From Acanthopleura granulata (Eukaryota > Mollusca > Polyplacophora > Chitonida > Chitonidae): DNA of 64,000 bases. How positions within the stretch are numbered: position 1 is the stretch's first letter; each line of letters begins with the position of its first letter. Position numbers and translations under genes: made by a program. Positions 1 through 10,480 of the stretch are shown piece by piece. The stretch is taken from contig JABBOT010000037.1 of the NCBI GenBank assembly GCA_016165875.1, forward strand, positions 806,001 to 870,000, written 5' to 3'. The notes beneath the pieces were generated by a model. The model was not told the origin of the DNA. It worked only from the letters and a program-made list of their open reading frames with translations, and searched no databases.

Positions 1-1000
1 TCACGGGTTGTAAGGAGGCTAAGGTGCTTATCGCCAGAGATACACCGCTCGGTTTAAATCCGTTATACTATCAGACATAGGACCTTCTCCCATTCGGGAT
101 GACGTTGTGAACAGCTGGCTGGCGGAGTCGTTTCCACCCCGCAAGGCTCTCTCTACAGGGGGTTCCAATCTGGGTAAATAAAACCTCTTTTTATCCCGCA
201 CCTTAATCCCGTCTTCTGGTCGATCCACGGGCCACGTGGCCCGAACTGAGGTATAAATACAGAGTGTTATCAACCTCTAAATATTGTAGCTTGTCTTCAG
301 GCGAACTCTATGTTTCCAGGCTTTGGCCCCAGGCTTCACGGTACAGGTGCTCTGCACTTCTCTTTCGCCAATCTCTCAGTCTTGAGCCGCCGACAAGCTT
401 CTCAATCTCTGGTTGATCCGAATGGAGTGTTCGGCTTTGCCGTCGATCCCCTGCGTTAAATGCGAACACGGTCCCGGCAGACCCGTGCCTAACTCCCAGT
501 AGGACCAACTAACCTGTTGACTTGCACCCCCATGCCTATTCGTCAAGTCCACAGCCGGAGGTGTGCCCGTCAGGCCCTAGGGAATCCCAATCGACCTGGA
601 CCGGACACGGTTCTTCGGTAGCCACTGGGGCAGGAGAAAGCTTCCGTCAATTAGAGTCAAGCGGTAGGCCAGCGGAGATGTAAAACTGACAAGAGCGAGA
701 GTTCGTTCGTTCTCCGGTCCGACTGCTGTCTTAACACAGTGCTCTACATTACACTCATCTAAATCAATGTGCCCAAACAAGTCGGCCCTTACTCGGCTGT
801 GTACGCAGCCAAGCCTCATGAATGATAGCTTCTTACGAACGGAGTTTCGGCTGACCTCTTGAGCGGATATCATTGGTTGTCAACCAGCCCGAGGAACGAA
901 CGCAGCCAATCGGTGGCAGCCGTATAATTGGAGATGTCATCACGAGACGAAATGTACACCGAGTCACAATCTAGGCTGTTTCGTAGCGACTACCCCACCC
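1..1000 (-). other. CpG-rich segment with three successive minus-strand open frames, unidentified
   Basis: This kilobase is clearly richer in G+C and CpG than the AT-rich sequence that follows about position 1,020. On the minus strand three open stretches follow one another (873-577, 508-308, 273-28), in different frames. This would fit one decayed coding region or simply few stop codons because of base composition. I recognise no domain in the translations; the third is rich in Arg/Asp/Glu. It could be a relic of a transposon reading frame, a gene end or a CpG island. Function unknown. Confidence 0.25.
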
Positions 1001-1399
1001 TTTAGCTGCGTGTGTATGCGTGTGTGTAAAACAAAACAAACAAAAAAATAAACGGCAGCAAACAATGAGGGTTACTGTCATTTAGCGCCCGGGCGGTGAG
1101 CATGCGTTCCGCTTCAGCGGCTAACCCATACCTTGAGGTTTAAGATTTCCCCTTTTTTGTTTTGCCACACGATGGGATGCAAAAGTTAAAAGTCATAAAA
1201 AGGCAAAGAACACTGGTAAGAGATACCTAGGGAAAGACACCGAGTCTGGCATGTTTTTTTTCCTTCAGTGAGACCCGAGAAAGACAGACACACTGAGCGC
1301 GTTTACACAATATGTACAAACGCTTAAAACTGTTCCCGTTTTTTCGTATATGTTGTGAGGAGTAACATTGCAACATGACAGTGGTAAAACTGGCTATAT

Positions 1400-1530
1400 A
1401 CAAAGGGATGACAGCGAAAGGAGTAAAACAAGAGCAGTATGAAAGTTTGTAAACGGCCACACGAAACCGGTGAAATCCTGCCACTGAATAATATACTTCA
1501 AGCAGGGTTTCACTCAAACTTTTCATGTAC
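1400..1530 (-). repeat. V-family repeat fragment
   Basis: Contains the V core in reverse orientation: 'gagtaaaacaagagcag', then 'accggtgaaatcctgcc', then 'cttttcatgta'. The same order of blocks occurs in more than ten other places in the window. Confidence 0.55.
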
Positions 1531-1664
1531 CGCCTTAAACATTAACATGGAATAAGGAGATGCAGATGACTAAAATTGATTTATTACTCCTCGGGAATTA
1601 CCCCAACTCCTGTCACATAATAAGCATTGGTCACAAAATCCATTTACGCTATAGATTACGTTGC

Positions 1665-1905
1665 ATGCTGGCGTTTGGCTTAGAACATTCATTACATCTG
1701 TTCGTCATCATTGAAAACTGTTCACTGCTTCGCTTTGCAGGATTCCATGACAATTTTTATATTTATATATTTTTCTCTGTTCTTTGGCGGTTTGTGTTAT
1801 TGGTGGTTTTTGGAAACTGGTCTTCCGATTAACTCGGAACGGCCATTTTGGTTGGCGGCTGGCATACGAATGTCTGTTTCGACGCCTAGGTTAGAAGGCC
1901 ATAAA
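1665..1905 (+). repeat. Y-family repeat fragment
   Basis: Runs from 'tcgtcatcattgaaaactg' through 'ggaaactggtcttccgatta' to the terminal block 'tgtctgtttcgacgcctagg'. The same ordered blocks recur at 52.4-52.6 kb (+) and, reversed, at 29.2, 30.8 and 57.5 kb. Two overlapping open frames here (1,560-1,832 and 1,711-1,926) are repeat sequence, not a gene. Confidence 0.7.
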
Positions 1906-1929
1906 TATGGTAGGAACGTGACGTGATAT

Positions 1930-2330
1930 TTTGTTTCCATGAGGGGCATACTTGTGATTTTTAATCATCATTGTGAAATTTTCTGTTGGTTATCTTTTTG
2001 ACATTAAAGTTGTTTTCTACGCATCGCACTCTTCACCATTCCTGTGTGTAATATTTGTGTCTATGGAGAAAGGCCCGAAATGAAGTGAAGTAGGGGAAAT
2101 GCCCTTCTCCAAATGGTGTTTTTGTGAGATTTTTATGTGCTGGATATGAATGGATTGAAATGTTTAACATATCTATAGTCACAGACTGGAATATTTTCAA
2201 CATGTTTGTCTGTGCTGAGAACTTTCCACTTAGATATCATCTTTGTCATGTAAAATGAATGCATATAGGCCTGTGGAGCCCGGTGGAGTCGTTCGAAGGA
2301 AAGGACAGTAATTCGCAGATACTGTATACC
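1930..2330. other. No recognised feature
   Basis: AT-rich sequence without convincing coding, RNA or repeat signal that I can see. Confidence 0.4.
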
Positions 2331-2530
2331 TCAAACATAACAAACTACAGCATAGACAGCTAAACCAGAGCGGCGACCACAGTGTGATAGTTGGAAAAGA
2401 GCTGACTGCTGAAATCCTCGTTAATTGATCTCTTTTGGGGTTTTATTCTAACTGTTCACGCGAGTGTTTCAGAAGTAACAACTTACCAACCCCCAAGCAC
2501 CATGGCTAAGCAGAATTAGGTTCAGAAAAT
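2330..2530 (-). repeat. V-family repeat
   Basis: Reverse-oriented V copy: 'agctaaaccagagcggcga', 'gtgatagttgg', then 'ttttattctaactgttcac', then 'agtaacaactta' and 'aagcaccatggc'. It retains more of the 3' half than the copy at 1.4 kb. Confidence 0.7.
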
Positions 2531-2544
2531 GGTATGGGTGTCAA

Positions 2545-2716
2545 AGACAGTAATTGCTTACAGTTTACAAGAAGAGTTGACAGTATTGGCCTATATTTTG
2601 CTCTATAATAGTAGACAGTAATTGCTTACAGTTTGCAAGAACAGTTGACAGTATTTGCTTACATTTTGCTCTATAATGGTAGACACGAATTACTTACATT
2701 TTGCCAATATATTAGT
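2545..2716 (+). repeat. 68-bp tandem repeat, about 2.5 units
   Basis: The block beginning 'agacagtaattgcttacag' starts at 2,545 and 2,613, and a diverged third copy starts at 2,681, giving an exact 68-base spacing each time. The units share 'agttgacagtatt' and 'ttttgctctataat'. It abuts the end of the V copy. Confidence 0.85.
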
Positions 2717-2719
2717 AGA

Positions 2720-3360
2720 GGTGTTGAAGGTCTATAAAACCCCATAAGCACAGCCAAGTTTAGCGAGTGACATAATGCGTGGCTGTGGGGACGTATAAAT
2801 TGTTGTTGTTTTTTTTTTAACTCTGGCACGAACAATTAGACAAAAACTCTTAACTGATGGAAATATTCAGGATTTAACCGACTAAGAAAGACTACTTGCC
2901 AACTGTAATCGCCGCTCTGATTTCACTCTCCACACTCTACAGTAGGTTGTATATAACTCCGCACTGTTTAATTCTTCCGCAGTTGAACGATGCACATGTG
3001 CCGTATGTGGTCCGTCGATTCCCTCTCATATCTACCACTAAATTGTCAATTTTAATGTACCTTTGCAAAAAAAACAGGCGATGCCATACATGGCTCTATA
3101 AGGTACAAAGAATAGCACTTCAACTTTGACCTGACAATGACATAGATCTGTGATAAAGAGTGTACAGTAAACTATAGCAAAGAGATCAAAATCAGAGCAA
3201 ATGTTAGCAAATGGTTACACGTACTATTTGTCATTGTACCTGAAGCAGGGTATTATTCTGCTAGAGTAAATGCTTCAATCTTTAGGTTTTGGGCTTGGAA
3301 CGGCTCTTTGTTGTCTATATAAACGATTTATATACGACTTTCAAACGCGACGCATAGGTT
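2720..3360. other. No recognised feature
   Basis: AT-rich sequence with a 77-codon open frame at 2,896-3,129 that has no recognisable motif. A short V-like fragment ('cagcaccacggcttaagta') lies just after, near 3,375-3,400. Confidence 0.35.
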
Positions 3361-3789
3361 CAATCAGGCCACCCCTGTACAGCACCACGGCTTAAGTAAA
3401 ATTTTACATAATTGCAAATTTATCAGACATCACTGGTCCAGAATATCTCAAAGCAGTGTACTGTCACTGAATTTGTTAAACATTGCAAAGCAAACGTGAG
3501 GACCCTGCCTTGGTGATTCTCAGCCCACCTGTAGAATCCGGTCTTTTACAAGTGTTCAAATGTAAAAGTCTGCAGCCTATGGATAGTAATCCCATGAGGC
3601 CCGGGGAAAGCCGCAGGTGCTGTCTTCTCAAATATAAACCCGACTTGCACAAAATGGTCTGAAATGCAAAACCTGATGGAAACATCCTGTTGGGACTGAA
3701 ATTGCATACGTCGAGTAAGTCACAAATACATGGTCATGGCCACGGTTATGGAGAAATGGAATTTTTTTCTGGGTCAGCCAGCAATTCTG

Positions 3790-3990
3790 GGTCCCGAGAT
3801 ATATAGGGGTAACACATTAGTCTGGAGCTAATATAAAAGGCACCGCTGAGTTACAATGCTTACAAGTCTTAACTATTGATTCCATCAGATGCATCACATA
3901 TAGATTTCGGCCTGGCTCTTACTGGAATAAAGTTGCATTGTATAACGTATTATTGTCTAAACACCTGGCGAGGATTCGTGATGAAGTATG
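3790..3990 (+). promoter_or_regulatory. LTR-like promoter/polyadenylation arrangement (candidate solo LTR)
   Basis: A TATA-like box 'aatataaaagg' near 3,831 is followed about 100 bases later by 'ggaataaagttgc' (polyadenylation-like) near 3,925 and then a T-rich stretch. This spacing is usual for the U3-R-U5 of gypsy-type LTRs. No second copy, primer-binding site or target-site duplication was found, so the call is weak. Confidence 0.25.
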
Positions 3991-4396
3991 CATGGGCCTA
4001 TATATCTTCTTGCCTGCCTGGAATTTTCATGTATTGATTTGTGTTCGGCATCATACAGCTAATGTTCCGGGCCGGATGACACGCAAGTCGGTGTTACTCA
4101 GGAAAGGCCTGGACCGAGGTTATATGCTTCGGGCGGAAGTCACGCAAAGCCACCCTTTCTTTTCGATCCCTCTCATCCCTCAGATTTCTAGATCTCTACA
4201 GTATATATGGAATCAGGCTGGTATCTTTCCATTAAGCCATGACTTTGAGTACCGACACAGTATTGTGGAGAGGTTCGTCATTTTTACCCCTTTTTTTAAA
4301 ATTGGAAGTCCTGAATTCTCTTGCTCAATGCATTACTGCCAAGACAAAAGAGGACAAAAAAAGTACTGGTCTCAGAATAATGTGCATATATGTTGA
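3938..4396 (+). other. 152-codon open frame, unrecognised
   Basis: The longest plus-strand open frame in the first 20 kb. Its translation is Cys/His/Arg/Ile-rich with no signal peptide, domain or motif that I recognise. A second frame (4,239-4,457) overlaps it. No splice context or neighbouring exon supports it. It is most likely a chance frame, possibly within an old element that follows the LTR-like block at 3.8-4.0 kb. Confidence 0.15.
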
Positions 4397-4399
4397 TGA

Positions 4400-5350
4400 T
4401 GGCGTTATGCTTGATGTCTTCATCGTGCGTGGCTTCTCGCTTAAGGCAGCGTTATAACAATGTCACCAAGTGGACATGCCGCTTACGCATGAGATAAACG
4501 GTTGTTACCAACACATGACTGGACTGAGAGAAAAGCTTGAGTCAACACTAAATATCCAATATCTTGAGTTTTCCAGTAAACCTAATTTAACTCCGAAATC
4601 CGAGTCATATATCACCTGTAGTCAGTGACGTCGCACAAGGTTTTCTACTTCTATTTTCGAATCTGATCAAAATTTATCTCTTCCATCCTCAGATAACGTT
4701 TACCGGTGCACGAAAAAGCAAATCTTAAAATAGCAGCCGATGGGACTTAATAGAATGCAAATATTTGACTTCATTTAATCCAGGTATATTCAGTAAAAAG
4801 AAAGACTTATTTTCAGATACAAATTTTTATGGTCTTACTGATGCTTGTCTTATTTCGATGTTTCTTTCCGTTTAACGTTGTTCTAGAGAATAGCGAATGA
4901 CTCTGTCTTGAAAGACGTTGTGTGAGTGTAATGTATAAAGAGAGACGTGTGGACTCCTTCCCATGAGATGAGACCGGGATTTCACGTCACAAACTTTCAC
5001 AAGTTCACATTAACGTTAAAATCATCCAGAGTATAAATGTTACGTACACTGTCAGATGCACTTCAGCCATTTGACATTTACTTCGTCCCACGGGGCGCCT
5101 TGTTTTTCATGTCAAGCAGAATAATGCGCATCACATAACACGATGGCATACATCAGATATATATAAGAGCTTGCCTTACAGCTTTTCAGAGTGTCATGTG
5201 GATTTCCTCAAGACAAATCCCAACGCTGTTCTTTCTCACTCCACCCGTAAGCTACAAATGGGCTCCCGAAGTCGACAATCGCAATTTAAAAGTATTACCC
5301 GTGAAATCTGATAAGCTTGTATATTTCCATCTATTGACAAATGCCAGCTA
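4400..5350. other. No recognised feature
   Basis: AT-rich sequence with no gene, RNA or repeat that I can support. Confidence 0.4.
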
Positions 5351-5354
5351 TGCA

Positions 5355-5575
5355 CACTTCCCCTTATGGAAGTTCCCCCTATGGACATTCCCTCCATTCG
5401 GACATTTCCCTCTCTGGACAATTCCACTCACGGGGATTCCCCTACGAACATTTCCGCCTATGGACAATTCCACCTATTGATATTTCTCCCCTCTGGACAT
5501 TTCTCCCCTCTGGACATTTCTCTCCCATGGACATCCCCCCCCTCATGTACAATTGCCCAGATGGACGTTTCCTCT
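5355..5575 (+). repeat. Imperfect minisatellite of about 17-bp units (C/T-rich plus strand)
   Basis: Units of 16-18 bases built on 'atttctcccctctggac' repeat about a dozen times. Neighbouring units are nearly identical at 5,482-5,530 and more diverged upstream. Because about 17 is not a multiple of three and the units carry no stop, all three plus frames stay open. They encode Pro/Phe/Trp/Ser-rich repeats, which explains the overlapping frames 5,196-5,480, 5,341-5,577 and 5,366-5,623. I regard these as by-products of the repeat. Confidence 0.8.
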
Positions 5576-5579
5576 AATA

Positions 5580-6170
5580 TAGATAACCTGAAAAGGAAGA
5601 CATTATCTGTTGTTCTAGTGTAAGCTGGGTTTTTCCATTTTATCATTGTCTAGCGTATGTGATATTTCATAGCACAAAACATAAATTTCATGGCTGATGG
5701 ACATAACTTGATATGTAAGTTGGTACAAACATCGAGGGGGATGGTAGTTTTTGTAACTGTTGGAAAGGGCTTAGTGTAACTAATCTGAAATGACACACGA
5801 CCTGGCTTGGTTGCTGGAGCAAGTTCTTTTTAATCTGTAAGCCTTGTACGTAATGGTAGAACTCAGTGTCACTAACCCCTCTTACAGAAGAAATTTTAAT
5901 ACAAATTGTATGTACAATCGGCTATAATCCCAAAGATGGTGCATAAAACAAAGTCAGGATTTCGTGGATTAATGTAATAGACAAAACGTGAGGCAAAAAC
6001 TGTCAATGTAAAAATACAATTATATCCACTGTATGGTTTTATAATGTATAAATAAAATAAACACAACCAGATGTATAGTTTATCAAATAAACTGTTTACA
6101 TATAATAAGCAAAAAAATATTCATAGTGGGAAATGTCCTGGATCCGTAGCAACTGCGGCGGACAGATGTA
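5580..6170. other. No recognised feature
   Basis: AT-rich; contains AATAAA-like strings around 6,045-6,065 but no gene for them to serve. Confidence 0.4.
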
Positions 6171-6388
6171 GACTAAAATGAGATTAGCGAACTTGAAGAT
6201 AGGCATCACTGATGAGTCTGTTGCAAATGATAGCAATGCTACATGATGGCAAAATTATGTGTACAGATTTAGCATTGCCATAAGAGAGAAAAAACTGAAG
6301 CGAAATTCTGCATTGGTGGACTAAAATGAGATCAGCGAACTTGAAGATAGGCATCACTGATGAGCCTGTTGCAAATGATAGCAATGCC
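6171..6388 (+). repeat. Near-identical 70-bp direct repeat, 148 bp apart
   Basis: The block starting 'gactaaaatgagat' occurs at 6,171-6,240 and 6,319-6,388 with only a few differences (for example 'gagtctg' versus 'gagcctg'). About 78 unrelated bases separate the copies. The high identity implies a recent local duplication. Confidence 0.9.
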
Positions 6389-6389
6389 C

Positions 6390-7440
6390 GACATTTTAAG
6401 TGATCACACCAGAATCCATTTATACTAATCATGTCAAAGTATACATATTAATGAATAGCCACCGTCACACCCAAATATACCATGTAAGGCGAATGTGGGT
6501 TTTTCCAACCTCCTTATGCAGAAGGGAGAATTCAGTTTACAGACAGGGTTTTGTTATGCATTGTAAAACAATTGCACAGAGCGTTCTTTGAGCGTAGAGT
6601 AACTACATATGACGACAAAATCTAGTCCCCTTTGTTTTTTCCTATAATTGTGTGGTCTGATGCGACTAAAGAGTATTGAGTTATAATATAACGGCTTTTT
6701 TTTCCGGTCAGGATTATTGTGACTATAACACCTATGTTGCTGTATGTTTGCGATCTTATAAAACAAATCTGTAAGGTTCTGAGCTGCACTCCATATTCGT
6801 TGTGCCGACAGTGATATATTGTAAATATTGACGTTAATGCCAACAGAGTTTGATTTGAAAACACACAGATATTGACATTAAAACCAATCTGTCCTAAATA
6901 GATCCCTGTCGCCAGTTTGTGTATTGTCAAGAAACACACTGATGGTTATGGAGACTCGTAAGAGCGTCACAAAAACAAAAATGATAACCAAACGAAAACA
7001 CGATTTTGTTGCTTTATTCGGGATGTTTAAATTAATAAAAGACATTCCAGTGTACTTTTCTTCAGCTCCGTAAAGCTTTCTAGATTGCCAGCGGGCAGTT
7101 ACTCAGAACATTGTTTTCATGCAGGATGCTACATTATGCAGCTGATTTATTGCATTGATGCTTCATGTTTTCATCACAATTCTGTGAAACAGAATCCTCG
7201 CATGTATTTTTCAGAAAATTCTAAACGTAAATCACCAGTTGCATGTCCATATTCCTGCAGTGGTCATCACAATATATAGCATATTTTCTTACAGGACTGT
7301 TGCTTAAGGCCACACCAAAGACTTTTTCTTTTATGTTCCCTGACTATCAATTTTATAAGAGGAGGAAGCTGGGGTGTCCAGGTTAAACCACCCTGTGGGA
7401 TATACGACCATATGCTTTAGAGTTTAATTACGTTCATTGT
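6390..7440. other. No recognised feature
   Basis: AT-rich; overlapping open frames on both strands (longest 105 codons, minus, 6,622-6,939) without recognisable motifs. Confidence 0.4.
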
Positions 7441-7680
7441 AGGGGCCTCCGTAGCCGAGGGGGTTTATCACGCCAGCGCGGCGTTATGACTCCTTACCTC
7501 TCACCAATGCAGTCGCTGTGAGTTCCATGTGCAGCTCTCTCCTCTTAGTCCGTACGTAGGAAGGTCCGTGTTCCCCGGGCTCAGCCCGGTTTCCTCGAAT
7601 CATAATACTGATATCCTTGATAACGGCGCAAAACACTAATAAAATAAATAAATAAATATATAAATAAATAAATATACTTA
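7441..7680 (+). mobile_element. SINE-A copy (tRNA-headed), with internal deletion
   Basis: The head 'ggggcctccgtagccgagg' is tRNA-like (A-box type 'agccgagg.gg') and is followed by 'cctctcaccaatgcagtcgc', a B-box-like 'gtgagttc', the body block 'gctcagcccggtttcctc', 'ggcgcaaaacactaat' and an (AAAT)n tail. Part of the middle ('cagcaacctgcggatggtcg' in other copies) is missing. SINE-A is non-autonomous and would have been transcribed by Pol III and moved by a LINE. The architecture matches V-SINE-like elements of molluscs as I remember them (RUDI is one candidate name), but I do not assert the name. Confidence 0.85.
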
Positions 7681-7689
7681 GTACTTTCA

Positions 7690-8780
7690 ACTGTGGGACA
7701 TTTTATGAAGACAATTTCTTTGTGAGACGAAGACGATGACGTATGATGAGATATGGAAGTGCTTTATGATATCGGGAGATGTTTGATGCTTGGTGATGTC
7801 CATCCAGGGGTGGGTTTTATTCTTAAATTCTTCATTTTGCTTTACCTCATCTAATAGTCAAGAATTACTCCCATTTTATGCGAGTGTGGTCAGGGTTATG
7901 GGCGAATGAATCTTAAATTCCCAGAGGAAAGTACCGCTCTCGGCAAAGCGCGCCTGGCTAAAAAATTATACTTAAGGTATAAAAATTTATACTTAAGGCA
8001 GCAAGGCCTGTATTCGAGCCTGTAACATTAGAAACTGATAAAAAAAACCCCACTTCAGTGATAAACAACTTTAATTTCAACAGTATTACCATAATCCCTG
8101 GTATTATTTTCCCACATCAGACCTCTGGAATAGCTTATGTACACCATTTATTGATGTTATACAAGGACTTTACGTCGCAGACTGTATAACAATCGAAACT
8201 AACTGGGGTTGTATCAATTTAAAGGAGTACAACATACACAACATAACCAGAACAGTGACGACGGTGACGGAATCCAACCTCTTGTCACTAACGATTTCTT
8301 AGGCATCTAACACATCTTACTTTTAACCGTGCCCCCTCCCCCTCAAACCACCACAAAAACAAAAAGCAAACGGTAGCCGTGTTTGAACCGTACTCTCTTA
8401 ATGTGTGCATGTACGTCGCTTCCTTATGGTGGACATAGGGACGTAGTCTCTTTAGCCGATTTGTCTGACAAGCAACCGTAACTCATCGCACCCGATCCGA
8501 GCTGCTATTCTGTGATATACACAAATAGTAAACCACGTCACCGTTACAAACGGTCGCTCTGATGGCTGATTTAGCAAAGGCTGTGTAATTACGGTCGTGA
8601 GTTTACCGGTCAAGAGGACAAGGCGGAGGAGTACTAGTGACGTCTACTCCAGACATCATTAGTAAATTTCGCCTTCAGAATGTATAGATCGGAAGAACCT
8701 GGCCCGATCAAAATTGCTCTCTTGTGCAAGTTGTCTTGACGAAGTAAATGATACTCACATTTGGGATTTAGACCTACATA
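7690..8780. other. No recognised gene; small 20-bp tandem duplication
   Basis: AT-rich. At 7,961-8,000 a block of about 20 bases ('ttatacttaagg' core) occurs twice in tandem. Nothing else recognised. Confidence 0.45.
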
Positions 8781-8784
8781 GGGC

Positions 8785-10480
8785 CGTTAAACAGGATGTT
8801 CGAGAGTTCAAATTCAGAGATGACTAACGAATTTGTTTAGAGGTGGAATTTTTATACAGGCTTAGGATGAATACATTTCGTTTCTGACTGATGCTTAACC
8901 ATAAAAAAATTTTCACTTGGAAGATGGCAGTCAGGTTTGGGGAAAGAAGAAACCGTATTTCCCGAGAGGAATCTCTCCCGCCTTGGCGACGCACTGGACA
9001 AACCCAAAACCAGCAAGGGGTTTATTCGAAAGGAGCTCTTCATTAGTCAAGGGGCTGAGACTCGCAGCATGTTAGAGCTAATTAATCAGTCTGGGCCAAT
9101 CATTTTAAAAAAACTTAGTTTAAAAAGAAGTGTTGTTTGCAAAGCTTTATAGAACCTGTGGTTCTATACCTGTAGGATCCAACCTGTAGGATTCTAAGTC
9201 ACATTCTATTATGACAGAAATCCGCCTGTCACAGGCACAGACTAATCATTTGAGGAAGAAGTAAAATAAGTTTGTTTATTTGTTTATTTGATTGATATTT
9301 TGCGCCATATTCAAGAATATTTCACTTATACGACGGCGACCAGCATTATGGTGGGAGCAAACCGGGCAGAGCTCGTCGGAAACCCACGACCATCCGTAGG
9401 TTGCTAGAAGACCTTTCCACGTACGGCCGGACGGGAAGCCAGCATAAGCTGGACTTGGACTCACAACGACCGCATGAGTGGGAGGATTCTGGGTCATTAC
9501 GCTGCACTAGCACGATAGCCAAGTAAGCCACTTAGGCCTCCGTAAAGTAAGCATGGGTTTCTCTGTCTACGTGCTTTGTGTGCTACCGGCTCATATGAAC
9601 GACGCTAGATTTGTTGTATGACAAACGCTGATAGTTTACTTCGTTTTCTTCACATCACGTTATGTCCGTATTGAATTTGTGACGCACTGAAGGGAAGCAA
9701 TTCCCTTGTGTACTCAGACATCCGGTAAAATGATCACATATCAAGGGCTTTGCTTTCTCATATATCATAAAAAAGCTCATGGTATATTTCTCGTTCATGA
9801 CTGGATTATCTTTGCTGTCGGACCAGAGCGCTTTTGTGGACTTCATATTCGTATTACTACTACAAGTAAATAAGACAAACCAGTCACAGATCAACAGGGC
9901 TGTGATACAGAACCAATTAATTAACTGAAATCATTTTGGATCCTCTTTGATTTAGGTGTCCAGACGATTCCCGACTTATATGTTAAAAGGAGTAAAGGAA
10001 TTTGAAGCGACATATAATATGGCCGTCTTCAGTCTGTTCGCTATCTCGTCTAGACGGCCCGCTAGCTCACCAGGACCGAAATGGCAGAAGGTAGGAAAAA
10101 TCGGTGTTTAATACGCCTGAGGAGAAAATACTGTGGTACACATTCACAAAATGAGGTATAAACGTCACATTTGCACGTCTTCTTGCTGAGCTGAAGACAA
10201 TCGGGACGAAATCGCTTTACAGTGATGCGATTTGTGAGATATGACGTCGTTAGCAACATTGACGTTAGATGTAGTCACGGAAAAGTGTGTGGTTCGGTTT
10301 GGCGGGATGTAATATCACCGGCCTCACTACACTGCATTAGGGTCATTGGCGTGTATCCATTTCATGCTTTGGAGCCTTTGAAACATCAGATAAAGTCTGC
10401 GATGTGAGGACATTCTCGATCTCGGAGATAGCACTGAAGAATTGATGGGTAGGAAAAGTTGGAGTTATAGTGTCAAACAG
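8785..10480 (+). repeat. Tandem segmental duplication, unit A
   Basis: Shares a colinear series of blocks with unit B: 'aaacaggatgttcgag', 'gagactcgcagcatg', 'gacgcactgaaggga', 'gatcctctttgatttagg', 'ctatctcgtctagacggccc' and 'ctcggagatagcac'. Identity is high over hundreds of bases. Anchor spacing between units is about 1,555-1,595 bp in the central part. Unit A carries a SINE-A (9,271-9,541) absent from B. I found no gene in either unit. Confidence 0.85.
9271..9541 (-). mobile_element. SINE-A copy, near full length, with target-site duplication
   Basis: Reverse-oriented: T-rich (tttattt)n, 'gatattttgcgccatattc', 'tacgacggcgaccagcatta', 'aaacccacgaccatccg', 'cgtacggcc', and the tRNA-like head ending 'taggcctcc'. 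It is flanked by 'gtaaaataag' (9,261-9,270) and 'gtaaagtaag' (9,542-9,551), a 10-bp duplication with one mismatch. Unit B of the segmental duplication shows the uninterrupted site near 11,095. Confidence 0.92.

Noticed and set aside
7444..7540. tRNA gene on the plus strand
   Set aside because: The A- and B-box-like sequences belong to the SINE-A head, which recurs in many copies with a SINE body and AAAT tail. No complete cloverleaf is formed.
7640..7680. AAAT microsatellite as an independent feature
   Set aside because: It is the 3' tail of the SINE-A copy; the same holds for the other AAAT runs beside SINE bodies.
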